A stretch of 64,000 bases of DNA. Origin: an uncultured Lachnospiraceae bacterium. Lineage in GTDB: Bacteria > Bacillota > Clostridia > Eubacteriales > Anaerofustaceae. Location: NCBI GenBank assembly GCA_944381375.1, contig CALWKX010000022.1, positions 1 to 64,000 on the forward strand. Reading direction: 5' to 3'. Below the pieces are notes generated by a model. It was not told the DNA's origin. It worked only from the letters and a program-made list of their open reading frames with translations, and made no database searches. Shown here in pieces: positions 34,510 to 43,795 of the stretch (position 1 is its first letter; each line of letters begins with the position of its first letter). A program made the position numbers and the translations under genes.

Positions 34510-35209
34510 AATTTTCCTCCCTGCCTTCTTTTATTTTATTAAGATAACGATAAACACTTGCTATCGAAGTATGCAATTGCGCGGCCGTTTCCGCAACGGC
34601 GCCTTTTAGAATGAAGATATTATGTTCTTCAAGCTCCTGGATGATTAAAAGCTTTTCTTCAAACGTAAGCCTGTCTATGGTACTTGAGAAGCGTTTCAAA
34701 GCGCTATCGATAGTTATTTTTATAACATCGGATACGGAATGACTCAAATTTTCTATTGCTTCAGGCTGCGCGGCGGTATTAGCAGACTGCCACATTGAAG
34801 TCGGCACCCTCAATATATGAGAAAGGCGAATCGAATAATCCTTAATAAACTCGCACGCCTTTGTAGGATCATAATTGATGCACAGCATGCCTATTAGTTC
34901 ATCACGGCTGTTTTTAATAAAAAACGTAGACGATATAAGTTTTTTGCCGTTGCTTACGCCTGTATAATTAATTCTGTAATCGTTTTTTTCATACTCTCTG
35001 TTTTTGATTACTTTGAGAGCTAAATCTGTCAACGGAGAATCTTTCGTCCTTCCGGAAATATGAGAATTTAATATCTCAACAATCCTGCTTTCATCCCCTT
35101 TTATTTCATGGAGAACTATTTCGTAATCTTCCCCCAAAGCTCCAGCCAAAAAACATGACATGCGGCGGTATTGTTCAAGAATTTGTTCATCTGCAATTAT
35201 TTTACTCAT
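34487..35209 (-). CDS. YheO/DauR-type transcriptional regulator (PAS-like plus HTH)
   Basis: A 240-residue regulator when started at ATG 35209; a longer frame to 35392 has no ribosome binding site. The N-terminal YheO domain shows LGEDYEIVLHEI, GRTKDSPLTDLAL and NYTGVSNGKKLISSTFFIK. The C-terminal helix-turn-helix (about 195-230) has GAVAETAAQLHTSIASVYRYLNKI. Relatives such as DauR repress amino-acid catabolism genes in response to substrate. Coupling to ridA and the nearby dcuC-patB unit suggests it controls that pathway. Confidence 0.85.
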   Translation of the reverse strand: MSKIIADEQILEQYRRMSCFLAGALGEDYEIVLHEIKGDESRIVEILNSHISGRTKDSPLTDLALKVIKNREYEKNDYRINYTGVSNGKKLISSTFFIKNSRDELIGMLCINYDPTKACEFIKDYSIRLSHILRVPTSMWQSANTAAQPEAIENLSHSVSDVIKITIDSALKRFSSTIDRLTFEEKLLIIQELEEHNIFILKGAVAETAAQLHTSIASVYRYLNKIKEGREENFETITDN

Positions 35210-35236
35210 AATAATATTTTCACACCTCAAGCATAT

Positions 35237-35253
35237 ATTATCACAGTGATAAT
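35237..35253. promoter_or_regulatory. Perfect 17-bp palindrome upstream of the YheO-type regulator gene
   Basis: ATTATCAC-A-GTGATAAT is symmetric about one base and lies 28 nt upstream of the regulator start. It is likely an autoregulatory site. A weaker relative lies over the dcuC promoter. Confidence 0.6.
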
Positions 35254-35392
35254 TTTTTTGCAACAATAATGTCTGTTTAAATATAAACGCTATTTTACAT
35301 ATTTTGCGCATATCAGAAATTAGAATTATCAATATAAAAATACAACCTGAATATATATGTTGTATTAAAAAAACTGAAACGGGCAAAGACAA

Positions 35393-36475
35393 ATGGAACT
35401 AATATCGGTTTTGCTGGCATGCATAGGTTTTTTGGCATGCCCATGGCTTATAGGAAGGACAAGATTTATTTCAAGCTTGAATCCGAGCGTTTCTCCCAAA
35501 AAGATAAGCGTTATTATAACATCGCACAACGACGCTGCTAATTTGAGACGGCTGATACCAGATCTATATGCTCGAAGCAAGGTAGCTACTCAAATAATCG
35601 TTGCCGATATGGGCTCTGCGGATGACAGCGCTTCCATCGCAAAAGGACTTGGCTGTGAAACTGTAACAATAAATCCCGCCTCAAGCTCGTATTCATCGTT
35701 AAAAGCCAAAATTCTTGCTGCGAAAAAAGCTGACAGCGACATATTGGTATTTATGAATGCTAATATATGTATAGCTAAAAATGCGTTGAACAGGATATTG
35801 ACGGCAATAAAAAGCTGTGATGCAGTGAGTATATATCCGAAATTCACCGCTAAAAAAGCCGCTTTAAGCTTTACGTACATAAGAAATATCGCGTTATACG
35901 CAGCCAGCGGAGTTTTTTCCTTTACACCCAAAAAACGCCCTGCTCTGTGTTCGGCGCTTTTCGCTGTAAAAAAAGATATATTTGAAAAACTGATTTCAAG
36001 AAATCAACATGATTTATGTTTTTTTGAAGGTCTTTATATCGCGGCCTGCTTTAAGCGCTCCAAAGTCAGAATAAAAAATTATATGGGCGGCGACGAATTT
36101 TATTTTTCGGATGATAAATTTACAGACGAATTATCTTTAAGCTGTTCTCATAAAATCATAAGTGAACCCGCCAGGCTGAACGGATATTCTCTCATTGCGC
36201 TATGCTTGCTCGCGGCCGGGGGAATATGTATATTTATCAATATGATTTTAGCTATCATATCATCAGAAGCGGCAGCCCTATGGATATGCCTTTATGTAAT
36301 GTTCGCTGCAATTAATTTTAAATTCGTAAAAGCAATAGCGTCATACCCTGTTTATACTTATATTTTTTACCCGATATGCATACTGCATTTTTTCACCGAG
36401 GCGTCGCTGTTGATAAGAAAACGCAGGTCACGCGCTAAAGCGAAAGTCAAAATCAAAGCAAAAGCAAATATTTAA
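35393..36475 (+). CDS. Family 2-like glycosyltransferase, membrane-bound
   Basis: A 360-residue protein. An N-terminal membrane segment is followed by a GT-A domain: KISVIITSHNDAANLRRLI (about 37-55), VADMGSADDS (about 71-80) and a position near 118-122 (MNANI) where a DXD motif would sit but is not intact. Three C-terminal membrane segments (about 270-345) follow. The last 20 residues are an unusual alternating basic tail (RAKAKVKIKAKANI). Neither donor nor acceptor can be told. Loss of the DXD acidic pair makes catalytic activity uncertain. Confidence 0.65.
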   Translation: MELISVLLACIGFLACPWLIGRTRFISSLNPSVSPKKISVIITSHNDAANLRRLIPDLYARSKVATQIIVADMGSADDSASIAKGLGCETVTINPASSSYSSLKAKILAAKKADSDILVFMNANICIAKNALNRILTAIKSCDAVSIYPKFTAKKAALSFTYIRNIALYAASGVFSFTPKKRPALCSALFAVKKDIFEKLISRNQHDLCFFEGLYIAACFKRSKVRIKNYMGGDEFYFSDDKFTDELSLSCSHKIISEPARLNGYSLIALCLLAAGGICIFINMILAIISSEAAALWICLYVMFAAINFKFVKAIASYPVYTYIFYPICILHFFTEASLLIRKRRSRAKAKVKIKAKANI

Positions 36476-36841
36476 TATTAACCGATATATTTAAAACAGC
36501 TTTCCTGATTATGCCTTACTATTTAATAGGCCGATTCATTCACTGTCTTTACAGAAAAATGCGTAACAATCCGGACAGCAAATTGCAGAAATACAGCAGC
36601 CTATGAACGATTCTAAGCCGAGAGCGTAATTATTTGTCCTTTTCCATGAAGAATCACGAAAGAAACATTATGATGATTACCGTAAGCTCGTATTTGTATA
36701 AACTAGTGTAGTTTTTCTTCTAATAAAATATCAAATCCAAGAATAGACAAAAATTAATCGCATAATGTTCATCTCGGCGAATGTCTTTAACTGCTGCATT
36801 AATATGGCCGATTACAAGATTATCACTTGTCTTTATAAAGA
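36476..36841. other. Intergenic stretch with no visible gene
   Basis: AT-rich sequence between the glycosyltransferase and the DtxR gene. Short frames lack ribosome binding sites, and I see no strong hairpin. It could be a decayed gene, but nothing recognisable remains. Confidence 0.55.
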
Positions 36842-37213
36842 CTATAAATTCTTCTGTGCAAGTTTTTTTATCGCCTCAAACGTCTCTTCGCTTATATAAT
36901 GTTCCATCTTGCATGCGTCGGCAGTGGCCGTTTCTTCGCTCACTCCGAGACGAATCAGAAAATCCGCCAAAAAAGTATGCCGCTCATACATTTTTACGGC
37001 CACATCATATCCTTTTTGCGTCAAACAGAGTCCTCCGTCTCCACCGACGTCAATATAACCGTTTTCCCTTAAAATGCTTACTGCCCTGCTGACGCTCGGC
37101 TTGGAATAACCCATATATTCCACCACATCTATGGATCTGACGCATTTTGACTTTTTGCTCAGTATATATATTGTTTCAAGATACATTTCTCCTGATTCTT
37201 GTAATTGCATCAT
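36842..37213 (-). CDS. DtxR/MntR family metal-dependent repressor
   Basis: A protein of about 123 residues. The winged helix is clear: MYLETIYILSKK, then VRSIDVVEYMGYSKPSVSRAVSIL and NGYIDVGGDGGLCLTQKG. The dimerisation and metal domain has ERHTFLADFLIRLGV and CKMEHYISEE, with Cys, Glu and His ligands in the primary site. There is no SH3 domain, which resembles MntR in length. It starts at 37213 or 37210 behind AAAGGAG and is divergent from feoA, so it is probably the Fe(II) sensor of the feo operon. Confidence 0.88.
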   Translation of the reverse strand: MMQLQESGEMYLETIYILSKKSKCVRSIDVVEYMGYSKPSVSRAVSILRENGYIDVGGDGGLCLTQKGYDVAVKMYERHTFLADFLIRLGVSEETATADACKMEHYISEETFEAIKKLAQKNL

Positions 37214-37314
37214 ATTCTCCTTTAAAGAAATTATATTTATCATAACATGAAAAATATTTTTTTTCAACGCTACTTGCGTTACGCCTTTGAACATTAGCAT
37301 ATTCAAAAAAACTA

Positions 37315-37368
37315 TTGACAAAATATAATATTAGAGTTATCATAATTCAAGGTTAGTTATCTCTAACC
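37315..37368 (+). promoter_or_regulatory. feo promoter with DtxR-type operator
   Basis: TTGACA (37315-37320) and TATCAT (37338-37343) are 17 nt apart. At the start point lies GGTTAG-N6-CTAACC (37351-37368). The same GTTAG-N6-CTAAC pattern recurs before feoB, so both are likely sites of the divergent DtxR-like repressor. Confidence 0.7.
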
Positions 37369-37414
37369 GTTTGTGCTAATTCGCTGCTTTCATGAGCTTC
37401 GGAAGGGATATAAA

Positions 37415-37624
37415 ATGCCGTTATCATTAGCCTCGATCGGAGAGGAGAATATCATAAAGAAAATAGGTGGCAAACCGGAAATAAGAGCCCATCTGGAAAA
37501 TTTAGGGTTTGTAGTCGGAAGCCGCGTGACCGTTTTATCATCAACCGCCGGAAATATAATAGTAAAAGTCAAAGACTCGCGAATTGCAATAAGCAAGGAA
37601 ATGGCTTGCAAGATATTTATATGA
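37415..37624 (+). CDS. feoA: Ferrous iron transport protein FeoA (first copy)
   Basis: A 69-residue SH3-like protein starting at ATG 37415 behind GGAAGGG. It has the pattern RAHLENLGFVVGSRVTVLSSTAGNIIVKVKDSRIAISKEMA, with the usual LG and final ISKE-MA core. FeoA is a cytosolic partner that supports FeoB. Two FeoA genes followed by FeoB is common in Clostridia. Confidence 0.9.
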   Translation: MPLSLASIGEENIIKKIGGKPEIRAHLENLGFVVGSRVTVLSSTAGNIIVKVKDSRIAISKEMACKIFI

Positions 37625-37651
37625 AGATAACGGAAGGGAGGACTTATATTA

Positions 37652-37873
37652 ATGAAAACGCTCAAAGACGCAAAAGTCGGGCAAACCTTGACAATAAAAA
37701 AGCTTCACGGCAGCGGCGCAGTAAAAAAACGTATCATGGACATGGGCCTTACAAAAGGCACTGAAGTTTATGTGCGCAAGGTGGCTCCTTTGGGAGATCC
37801 TGTTGAACTAAATGTACGAAGCTATGAATTGACAGTCAGAAAAGCGGACGCCGAAATGGTTGAAGTTGAATAG
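37652..37873 (+). CDS. feoA: Ferrous iron transport protein FeoA (second copy)
   Basis: A 73-residue SH3-like protein. The order VGQTLTIKKLHGSGAVKKRIMDMGLTKGTEVYV, then APLGDPVELNVRSYELTVRK is the classic FeoA signature. GGGAGG precedes the start. It differs from the first copy in sequence, so the two may contact different parts of FeoB. Confidence 0.93.
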   Translation: MKTLKDAKVGQTLTIKKLHGSGAVKKRIMDMGLTKGTEVYVRKVAPLGDPVELNVRSYELTVRKADAEMVEVE

Positions 37874-37924
37874 GCGGCGTTACCGCCGTTTTTTGAAACT
37901 TTGAGTTAGAATAAGCTAACTCAA
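37873..37924 (+). promoter_or_regulatory. Weak attenuator hairpin and second DtxR-type dyad before feoB
   Basis: GGCGG/CCGCC with a T6 run lies just after the feoA stop. Then comes TTGAGTTAG-N6-CTAACTCAA (37901-37924), which shares GTTAG-N6-CTAAC with the feo promoter site. It could bind the repressor or fold in mRNA. Confidence 0.55.
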
Positions 37925-37945
37925 GAATATGAAAGGATGCTGTAA

Positions 37946-40372
37946 ATGAAAATCAGAATTGCTCTAGCCGGCAACCCGAACAGCGGTAAAACTACATTGT
38001 TTAACGCGCTTACGGGCGCAAACCAATTTGTCGGGAATTGGCCCGGAGTTACGGTCGAGAAAAAGGAAGGCAAACTTAAAAAACACAGCGATGTGGTAAT
38101 TACCGACCTTCCCGGAATTTATTCGCTTTCTCCTTATACGCTGGAGGAAGTAATAGCGAGGAATTATCTTATTAACGAACGTCCCGATGCAATACTCAAT
38201 ATTGTAGACGGAACAAATTTGGAAAGAAATTTATACTTAACCACACAACTGACAGAATTAGGTATACCTGTAGTTATAGCTATAAATATGTCTGATATAG
38301 TAAAGAAAAACGGAGATAAAATCAACGTTGATGAGCTTGAGCGCAAATTAGGCTGCAAAGTAGTGGAAATTTCAGCGCTTAAGGGAACGAATGTTATGCA
38401 GGCAGCTGAAGAAGCAATCGTAGCTGCAAAAGGAGCAAAAACAATACCGACGCACACTTTCAGCGGAGCTGTTGAACACGCATTGGCTCATATTGAAGAA
38501 GCTGTGCTTCATGATATGCCGAGCGAAAGACAGCGCTGGTATGCAATAAAGATTTTTGAAAGAGACGAAAAAGTACTTTCACAGCTTAAAATTGATCCGC
38601 AAGCGCTTGAACATATTGAGCAAGATATAAAAGCTGCTGAAAAAGAGCTTGACGATGACGCGGAAAGTATTATAACGAATGAGCGCTATATTTATATAGC
38701 TTCAATTATAAAAGGATGCTATCACAAAAAGAGCGATAAGAAACTCACAACATCCGACAAAATTGACAAAATAGTTACTAACCGTTGGCTCGCTCTCCCC
38801 ATATTTGCGATAGTAATGATCATAGTATACTACATATCCGTAACAACTGTAGGAACATGGGCCACAGACTGGGCGAATGACGGAGTCTTCGGAGCTGGCT
38901 GGCATTTATTCGGGATAGGTTCGGCTGAATATAATGAAGCGGCGGAAGAATATGTGATCCACGGAGCTTCAATAGAAGCCTTTGAATCTGCGGCGCAGGA
39001 AGAAGGAATTGATCCTGCGCAGGCATACAATCTCACAACTACGGCATATCTTTACGATGATAATGGAAACATTGAACAAGAGATTCCCGTAACTTACGAA
39101 AGCTATATGCAGGCGACCGAAATCGAAGAACCTGATCCTGCTGCCTACGGAGTGTGGGTTCCGGGTATACCCGTTTTAGTAGAAAACCTTCTGGTTTCCA
39201 TAAACTGCGCCGATTGGCTTCAAGGACTTATACTTGACGGTATTGTCGGCGGCGTCGGAGCCGTGCTTGGCTTCGTACCTCAGCTTTTGGTGCTGTTTAT
39301 ATTTCTTGCGTTCCTTGAGTCCTGTGGATATATGGCACGTATAGCGTTTATAATGGATAGGCTTTTTAGAAAGTTCGGACTTTCGGGCAAATCTTTCATA
39401 CCGATGCTTGTTGCCACAGGCTGCGGAATTCCAGGAGTTATGGCTTCGCGCACAATTGAAAATGAACGCGACCGCAGAATGACGATTATAACAACTACGT
39501 TCATGCCATGCGGAGCGAAACTTCCAATAATAGCCCTTATTGCGGGAGCGCTTTTCGCAAATGCATGGTGGGTTGCGCCAAGTGCGTATTTTGTAGGAAT
39601 AGCGGCAATAATTATTTCCGGCATAATACTGAAGAAAACCAAGCTATTTGCGTCCGATCCTGCTCCGTTCGTTATGGAACTTCCGGCATACCACTGGCCG
39701 ACAGTAGGAAACGTACTTCGTTCCATGTGGGAACGCGGCTGGTCTTTCATAAAGAAAGCAGGCACAATAATTTTGCTTTCCTCCATCGTTCTTTGGTTCT
39801 TGCAGGGCTTTGGTTTTGAGGACGGATCCTTCAAAATGGTCGAAGACCTCAACAACTCGATTCTGGCTGTTATCGGCAATGCCATAGCTTGGCTGTTCGC
39901 TCCTCTCGGATGGGGCAATTGGCAGAGCGCTGTTGCTACCATAACAGGACTTATTGCTAAAGAAAACGTTGTAACGACATTCGGAATTCTCTTCGGAGGA
40001 CTTGACGAAGTTGCTGAGAACGGCTGGCAGATTTGGGCGAATATGCGTGATGTTTACACACCGCTTGCTGCTTACTCTTTCCTTATCTTTAACCTTCTCT
40101 GCGCGCCGTGCTTTGCCGCGATGGGCGCCATAAAAAGAGAAATGAACAATGGAAAATGGACGTTATTCGCTATAGCGTACCAATGCGTATTTGCATACGC
40201 CATATCTTTTGTAGTATATCAGATCGGGACGCTGTTTACAGGCGGAGCGAATATAGTAAGCGTTGTCATAGCGTTTGTAGTATTGGCCTTTATATGCTAC
40301 ATGCTCTTCAGACCGCAGAAAGAATATAATGTTAAAAATATAAAAGAAGTAGAAAACAAGCAAGCTGCATAA
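37946..40372 (+). CDS. feoB: Ferrous iron transporter FeoB
   Basis: An 808-residue Fe(II) permease. The N-terminal G domain has GNPNSGKTTLFNALTG (G1), the GNWPGVTVEKKEG switch, DLPGIYSL (G3) and NMSD (G4). About ten membrane segments follow from residue 275, with the Gate motifs around GCGIPGVMASR and APCFAAMGAIKRE. An insertion of about 100 residues with acidic, Tyr-rich sequence sits after the first membrane helix (about 298-400), as in other Clostridia FeoB proteins. Confidence 0.96.
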   Translation: MKIRIALAGNPNSGKTTLFNALTGANQFVGNWPGVTVEKKEGKLKKHSDVVITDLPGIYSLSPYTLEEVIARNYLINERPDAILNIVDGTNLERNLYLTTQLTELGIPVVIAINMSDIVKKNGDKINVDELERKLGCKVVEISALKGTNVMQAAEEAIVAAKGAKTIPTHTFSGAVEHALAHIEEAVLHDMPSERQRWYAIKIFERDEKVLSQLKIDPQALEHIEQDIKAAEKELDDDAESIITNERYIYIASIIKGCYHKKSDKKLTTSDKIDKIVTNRWLALPIFAIVMIIVYYISVTTVGTWATDWANDGVFGAGWHLFGIGSAEYNEAAEEYVIHGASIEAFESAAQEEGIDPAQAYNLTTTAYLYDDNGNIEQEIPVTYESYMQATEIEEPDPAAYGVWVPGIPVLVENLLVSINCADWLQGLILDGIVGGVGAVLGFVPQLLVLFIFLAFLESCGYMARIAFIMDRLFRKFGLSGKSFIPMLVATGCGIPGVMASRTIENERDRRMTIITTTFMPCGAKLPIIALIAGALFANAWWVAPSAYFVGIAAIIISGIILKKTKLFASDPAPFVMELPAYHWPTVGNVLRSMWERGWSFIKKAGTIILLSSIVLWFLQGFGFEDGSFKMVEDLNNSILAVIGNAIAWLFAPLGWGNWQSAVATITGLIAKENVVTTFGILFGGLDEVAENGWQIWANMRDVYTPLAAYSFLIFNLLCAPCFAAMGAIKREMNNGKWTLFAIAYQCVFAYAISFVVYQIGTLFTGGANIVSVVIAFVVLAFICYMLFRPQKEYNVKNIKEVENKQAA

Positions 40373-40399
40373 ATAAAAAAAATGAAAGGAGGCGTCATA

Positions 40400-40591
40400 A
40401 TGCTTACTTGGTTAGCAGTAAATTTAGGCAATATTGCAGTTACCGTCATATTAGTAGCTGTAGTTACGGCGATAATAATAAAGCTGATAAAAGACAAAAA
40501 AGCAGGTAAAGCCTCCTGCGGATGCAACTGCTCTCATTGCTCGGCGAACTGTGGATGCCATAATAAAAATAATAACGTTAAAATTATCTAA
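40400..40591 (+). CDS. FeoB-associated Cys-rich membrane protein
   Basis: A 63-residue protein starting at ATG 40400 behind AAAGGAGG. One membrane helix (LGNIAVTVILVAVVTAIIIKLI) is followed by a Cys-rich tail CGCNCSHCSANCGC. This is the small partner often found after FeoB in Bacillota, in place of FeoC. The cysteines may hold iron or a cluster on the cytosolic side. Confidence 0.88.
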   Translation: MLTWLAVNLGNIAVTVILVAVVTAIIIKLIKDKKAGKASCGCNCSHCSANCGCHNKNNNVKII

Positions 40592-40600
40592 AGCATACAC

Positions 40601-40640
40601 AAGATAAAAAACCGGCGGAATACCGCCGGTTTTTTATCTT
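40601..40640. terminator. Terminator of the feo operon
   Basis: A perfect stem of AAGATAAAAAACCGGCGG paired with its complement, 3-4 nt loop, with A and T runs at the ends. It acts in both directions. Confidence 0.88.
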
Positions 40641-40726
40641 AATATCTATATCATAATACAATATATCTACAACACAGCTTGCTGCACGATACAAATGCCT
40701 CCCAAGTTTGCCCGAGATGCATTAAT

Positions 40727-42502
40727 TTAAATATTTTCTTCCAGTTTTATGCCAAGCTCCTCCAAATCCTCATCACAAAGCTTAATCGGAGCCTTTGTCA
40801 TTAAGCAACCATGATTCTGCGTTTTCGGGAATGCTATAACGTCTCTTATGTTTTCCGTACCGCAAAGCTGCATAACCATTCTGTCAAATCCAAAAGCGAT
40901 ACCCCCGTGCGGCGGAGTGCCGTATTTCAAAGCATCAAGCAGAAAACCGAATTTTTCATATGCCTGCTCCTGAGTAAAACCAAGCATTTTGAACACTCTG
41001 TTTTGTATCTGTCTGGAGTGAATTCTTATGCTTCCCCCGCCAAGTTCTACACCGTTCACTACAAGATCGTACGCTTTGGCTCTGACTTTTTCCGGATTGC
41101 TTTCCAAAAACTCCATATCTTCGTCCATCGGAGAAGTAAACGGATGATGCATAGCCTGATACTTTTTCAGATCTTCGTTATACTCAAACATCGGAAATTC
41201 GCTTATCCACAAAAACTCAAAGCCGTCTTTCTTTTCAATTTGAAGCTTATCAGCCAAATGAAGCCTGAGCGCCCCTAAAGAATCAAATACCACCTTAGGT
41301 TTGCCCGCGCTCACGAATATTATATCGCCTACTTCGGCTTCGCATTGATTCATAATATCATTCATTTCGTCTTCCGTTAAAAATTTCGTAACGGGAGATT
41401 TTATTCCGTCTTTTCCGATTGCAAACCATGCCAAACCTTTCGAACCGTACTGTTTCACGTATTCAACCAGCGCATCCAAATCTCTGCGGCTCAATTTTTC
41501 ATTAGCGCCTTTTGCGCATATTGCTCTTACTGTTCCTGTTTCGGCTGCGGAACTAAATACCTTAAAGCCGCAGTTTTTCACGATATTCGTGATATCTTTG
41601 AGTTCCATGCCAAAACGCACATCGGGCTTATCCGAACCGAAACGATCCATAGCTTCGCGGTATGTCATCACGGGTATCGGATTTTTTATCTCGTATCCAA
41701 TTATTTCCTTAAAAATATATTTAACAAGCCTTTCATTGACTGCCATAACATCCTGCGCGTCAACAAAGCTCATTTCAATGTCTATCTGAGTAAACTCAGG
41801 TTGTCTGTCCTGCCTTAAATCTTCGTCCCTGAAGCATTTGACAATCTGAAAATACCTGTCAAAACCTGAAATCATCAATATCTGTTTGAACAACTGAGGA
41901 GATTGAGGCAAAGCAAAGAAAGCTCCTTTTTGCACTCTGCTCGGCACGAGAAAATCTCTCGCTCCTTCAGGCGTCGGCTTAGTAAGAAACGGCGTTTCAA
42001 TTTCCAAAAACCCTTCCGAAGACAAAAAGCTACGCACAGCCTGAGCCGTTTTATGACGCGTTATTATCATTTGCTGCAAGGTGGACTTTCTTAAATCCAA
42101 ATATCTGTATTCCAAACGCACGCTTTCGCCCGCATTGTCGTTTTCATCTACATATATTGCAGGGGTGTCCGCAGCATCGAGTACCTTTATATCATCGCAA
42201 ATGAGTTCTACTTCTCCTGTAGTGATATTGGGATTGAAATTTTCCTCATCCCTTAACGTCACTTTACCTGTTACTTGCAGCACATACTCATTGCGCACAC
42301 TCTCCGCCGCGTCATATATTTTTTTATCAGCAGCGCTGTTTACTGCAAGTTGAATTATACCTGTTCTGTCACGCAGATGTATAAATATCACGCCGCCCAA
42401 GTCGCGCCTGCGCTGTACCCAGCCGCACACTGTTACAACTCTGCCAACGTCTTTTCTTCCAAGCTCGCCGCACATGTCAGTTCTGTAATGAGTTTCCATC
42501 AT
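40727..42502 (-). CDS. aspS: Aspartate--tRNA ligase
   Basis: A bacterial-type class II synthetase of about 591 residues. It has the N-terminal OB-fold anticodon domain with VCGWVQRRRDLGGVIFIHLRDR, motif 2 around FRDEDLRQDRQPEFTQID, the long GAD insertion and motif 3 FGFDRMVMQL. The start at 42502 lies 2 nt past the hisS stop; a longer frame would begin inside hisS. It is cotranscribed with hisS under the T-box. Confidence 0.95.
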   Translation of the reverse strand: MMETHYRTDMCGELGRKDVGRVVTVCGWVQRRRDLGGVIFIHLRDRTGIIQLAVNSAADKKIYDAAESVRNEYVLQVTGKVTLRDEENFNPNITTGEVELICDDIKVLDAADTPAIYVDENDNAGESVRLEYRYLDLRKSTLQQMIITRHKTAQAVRSFLSSEGFLEIETPFLTKPTPEGARDFLVPSRVQKGAFFALPQSPQLFKQILMISGFDRYFQIVKCFRDEDLRQDRQPEFTQIDIEMSFVDAQDVMAVNERLVKYIFKEIIGYEIKNPIPVMTYREAMDRFGSDKPDVRFGMELKDITNIVKNCGFKVFSSAAETGTVRAICAKGANEKLSRRDLDALVEYVKQYGSKGLAWFAIGKDGIKSPVTKFLTEDEMNDIMNQCEAEVGDIIFVSAGKPKVVFDSLGALRLHLADKLQIEKKDGFEFLWISEFPMFEYNEDLKKYQAMHHPFTSPMDEDMEFLESNPEKVRAKAYDLVVNGVELGGGSIRIHSRQIQNRVFKMLGFTQEQAYEKFGFLLDALKYGTPPHGGIAFGFDRMVMQLCGTENIRDVIAFPKTQNHGCLMTKAPIKLCDEDLEELGIKLEENI

Positions 42503-42503
42503 G

Positions 42504-43778
42504 TCATTCACCATTTCCCTTAATAATATCAATTAATGCGTCTTTTACGCCGTTAATATTCAACCGTTTTTGTTCCTTCGTGATCATATTGCGCAGAATA
42601 CATTCTCCTTTTTCCATCTCATCCTGACCAATTATAATCACCCACTGCGCATCAATTTTATCCGCATATTTCATCTGCGCTTTAAGACTTCTTTGCATAG
42701 TATCGCACTGCACTGAAAATCCGCTTAATCTAAGATCATAAGCAAGCGAAAATGCGAATTTCCCGGCTTGTTCTCCCAAAGAGGCAATATACAGATCAGT
42801 GCGTTTTTTTTCTTCGGCCTCTTTATTCTCCATAAGAAGCAAAAGTCTTTCCATACCCATACCGAAACCTACGCCTGCGGTACTGTCCCCTCCCAGCATT
42901 TTGGCCAATCCGTCATACCTTCCGCCTCCGCATACAGTTGCCTGCGCACCAAGCCCGTCTTTGGCTACAAACTCAAAAGCGGTATTGGTATAATAGTCCA
43001 AGCCTCTGACTATTGCTGAATTTTCAATATACTCTATACCGGCCGCATCAAGGTATTCTTTCAAAGACTCATAGTGGGATTTGCATTTATCACACAAATT
43101 ATCCAGCATCCTGGGAGCCAGCTTTATCGCATCTGTACCGGCGTCTTTTTTGCAATCGAGGACTCTCATGGGATTTTTTTTCATTCTTTCGCGGCAATCC
43201 CCGCATAACTGATCCTCATACTTTTTCAGATGCTCTGTAAGCATTTCATAGTAACGCTTCCTACATTCAGGACACCCGACTGAATTTATTTCCAAGGAAA
43301 TATTGTCGATATTCAGCTCCTTGAAAAGACTGGCTGCTATTGATATAACCTCCGCGTCCTGAACAGCTGTTTCGGAGCCGATCGCCTCTACGCCGAACTG
43401 ATGAAATTGCCGCTGTCTCCCCTTTTGCGGATTCTCGCAGCGGTAACATCTGGTAATATAAAATAACTTTACCGGCTGAGCATTAGAAGACATACCGTTT
43501 TCTATATATGCGCGCACAACGGGAGACGTGCCCTCCGGTTTCAATGTAAAGCTTTCTTTATCTCTGTGAGTAAAAGTATACATTTCTTTCTGAACGATGT
43601 CAGTAGTATCTCCCACACCCCTTACGAAAAGTCCCGTCTGTTCAAATTCCGGAGTGCGTATCTCGCTGTATCCGAATCTTTGGCATATACCGCGTATTTT
43701 ATTTTCGAGCCGAACCCATTTTTCAGACTCCGGCGGCAGAATATCTTTTGTGCCTTTAGGCGCTTTGAATTTGTACAT
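42504..43778 (-). CDS. hisS: Histidine--tRNA ligase
   Basis: A 424-residue class II synthetase. It has the N-terminal KGTKDILP, motif 2 CYRCENPQKGRQRQFHQFGVE, the histidine-A motifs RGLDYYTNTAFEF and GGGRYDGL, and a C-terminal anticodon domain. AAAGGAG precedes the ATG. It is the first gene of a hisS-aspS operon controlled by the T-box upstream. Confidence 0.96.
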   Translation of the reverse strand: MYKFKAPKGTKDILPPESEKWVRLENKIRGICQRFGYSEIRTPEFEQTGLFVRGVGDTTDIVQKEMYTFTHRDKESFTLKPEGTSPVVRAYIENGMSSNAQPVKLFYITRCYRCENPQKGRQRQFHQFGVEAIGSETAVQDAEVISIAASLFKELNIDNISLEINSVGCPECRKRYYEMLTEHLKKYEDQLCGDCRERMKKNPMRVLDCKKDAGTDAIKLAPRMLDNLCDKCKSHYESLKEYLDAAGIEYIENSAIVRGLDYYTNTAFEFVAKDGLGAQATVCGGGRYDGLAKMLGGDSTAGVGFGMGMERLLLLMENKEAEEKKRTDLYIASLGEQAGKFAFSLAYDLRLSGFSVQCDTMQRSLKAQMKYADKIDAQWVIIIGQDEMEKGECILRNMITKEQKRLNINGVKDALIDIIKGNGE

Positions 43779-43795
43779 AATATCTCCTTTGTAAT

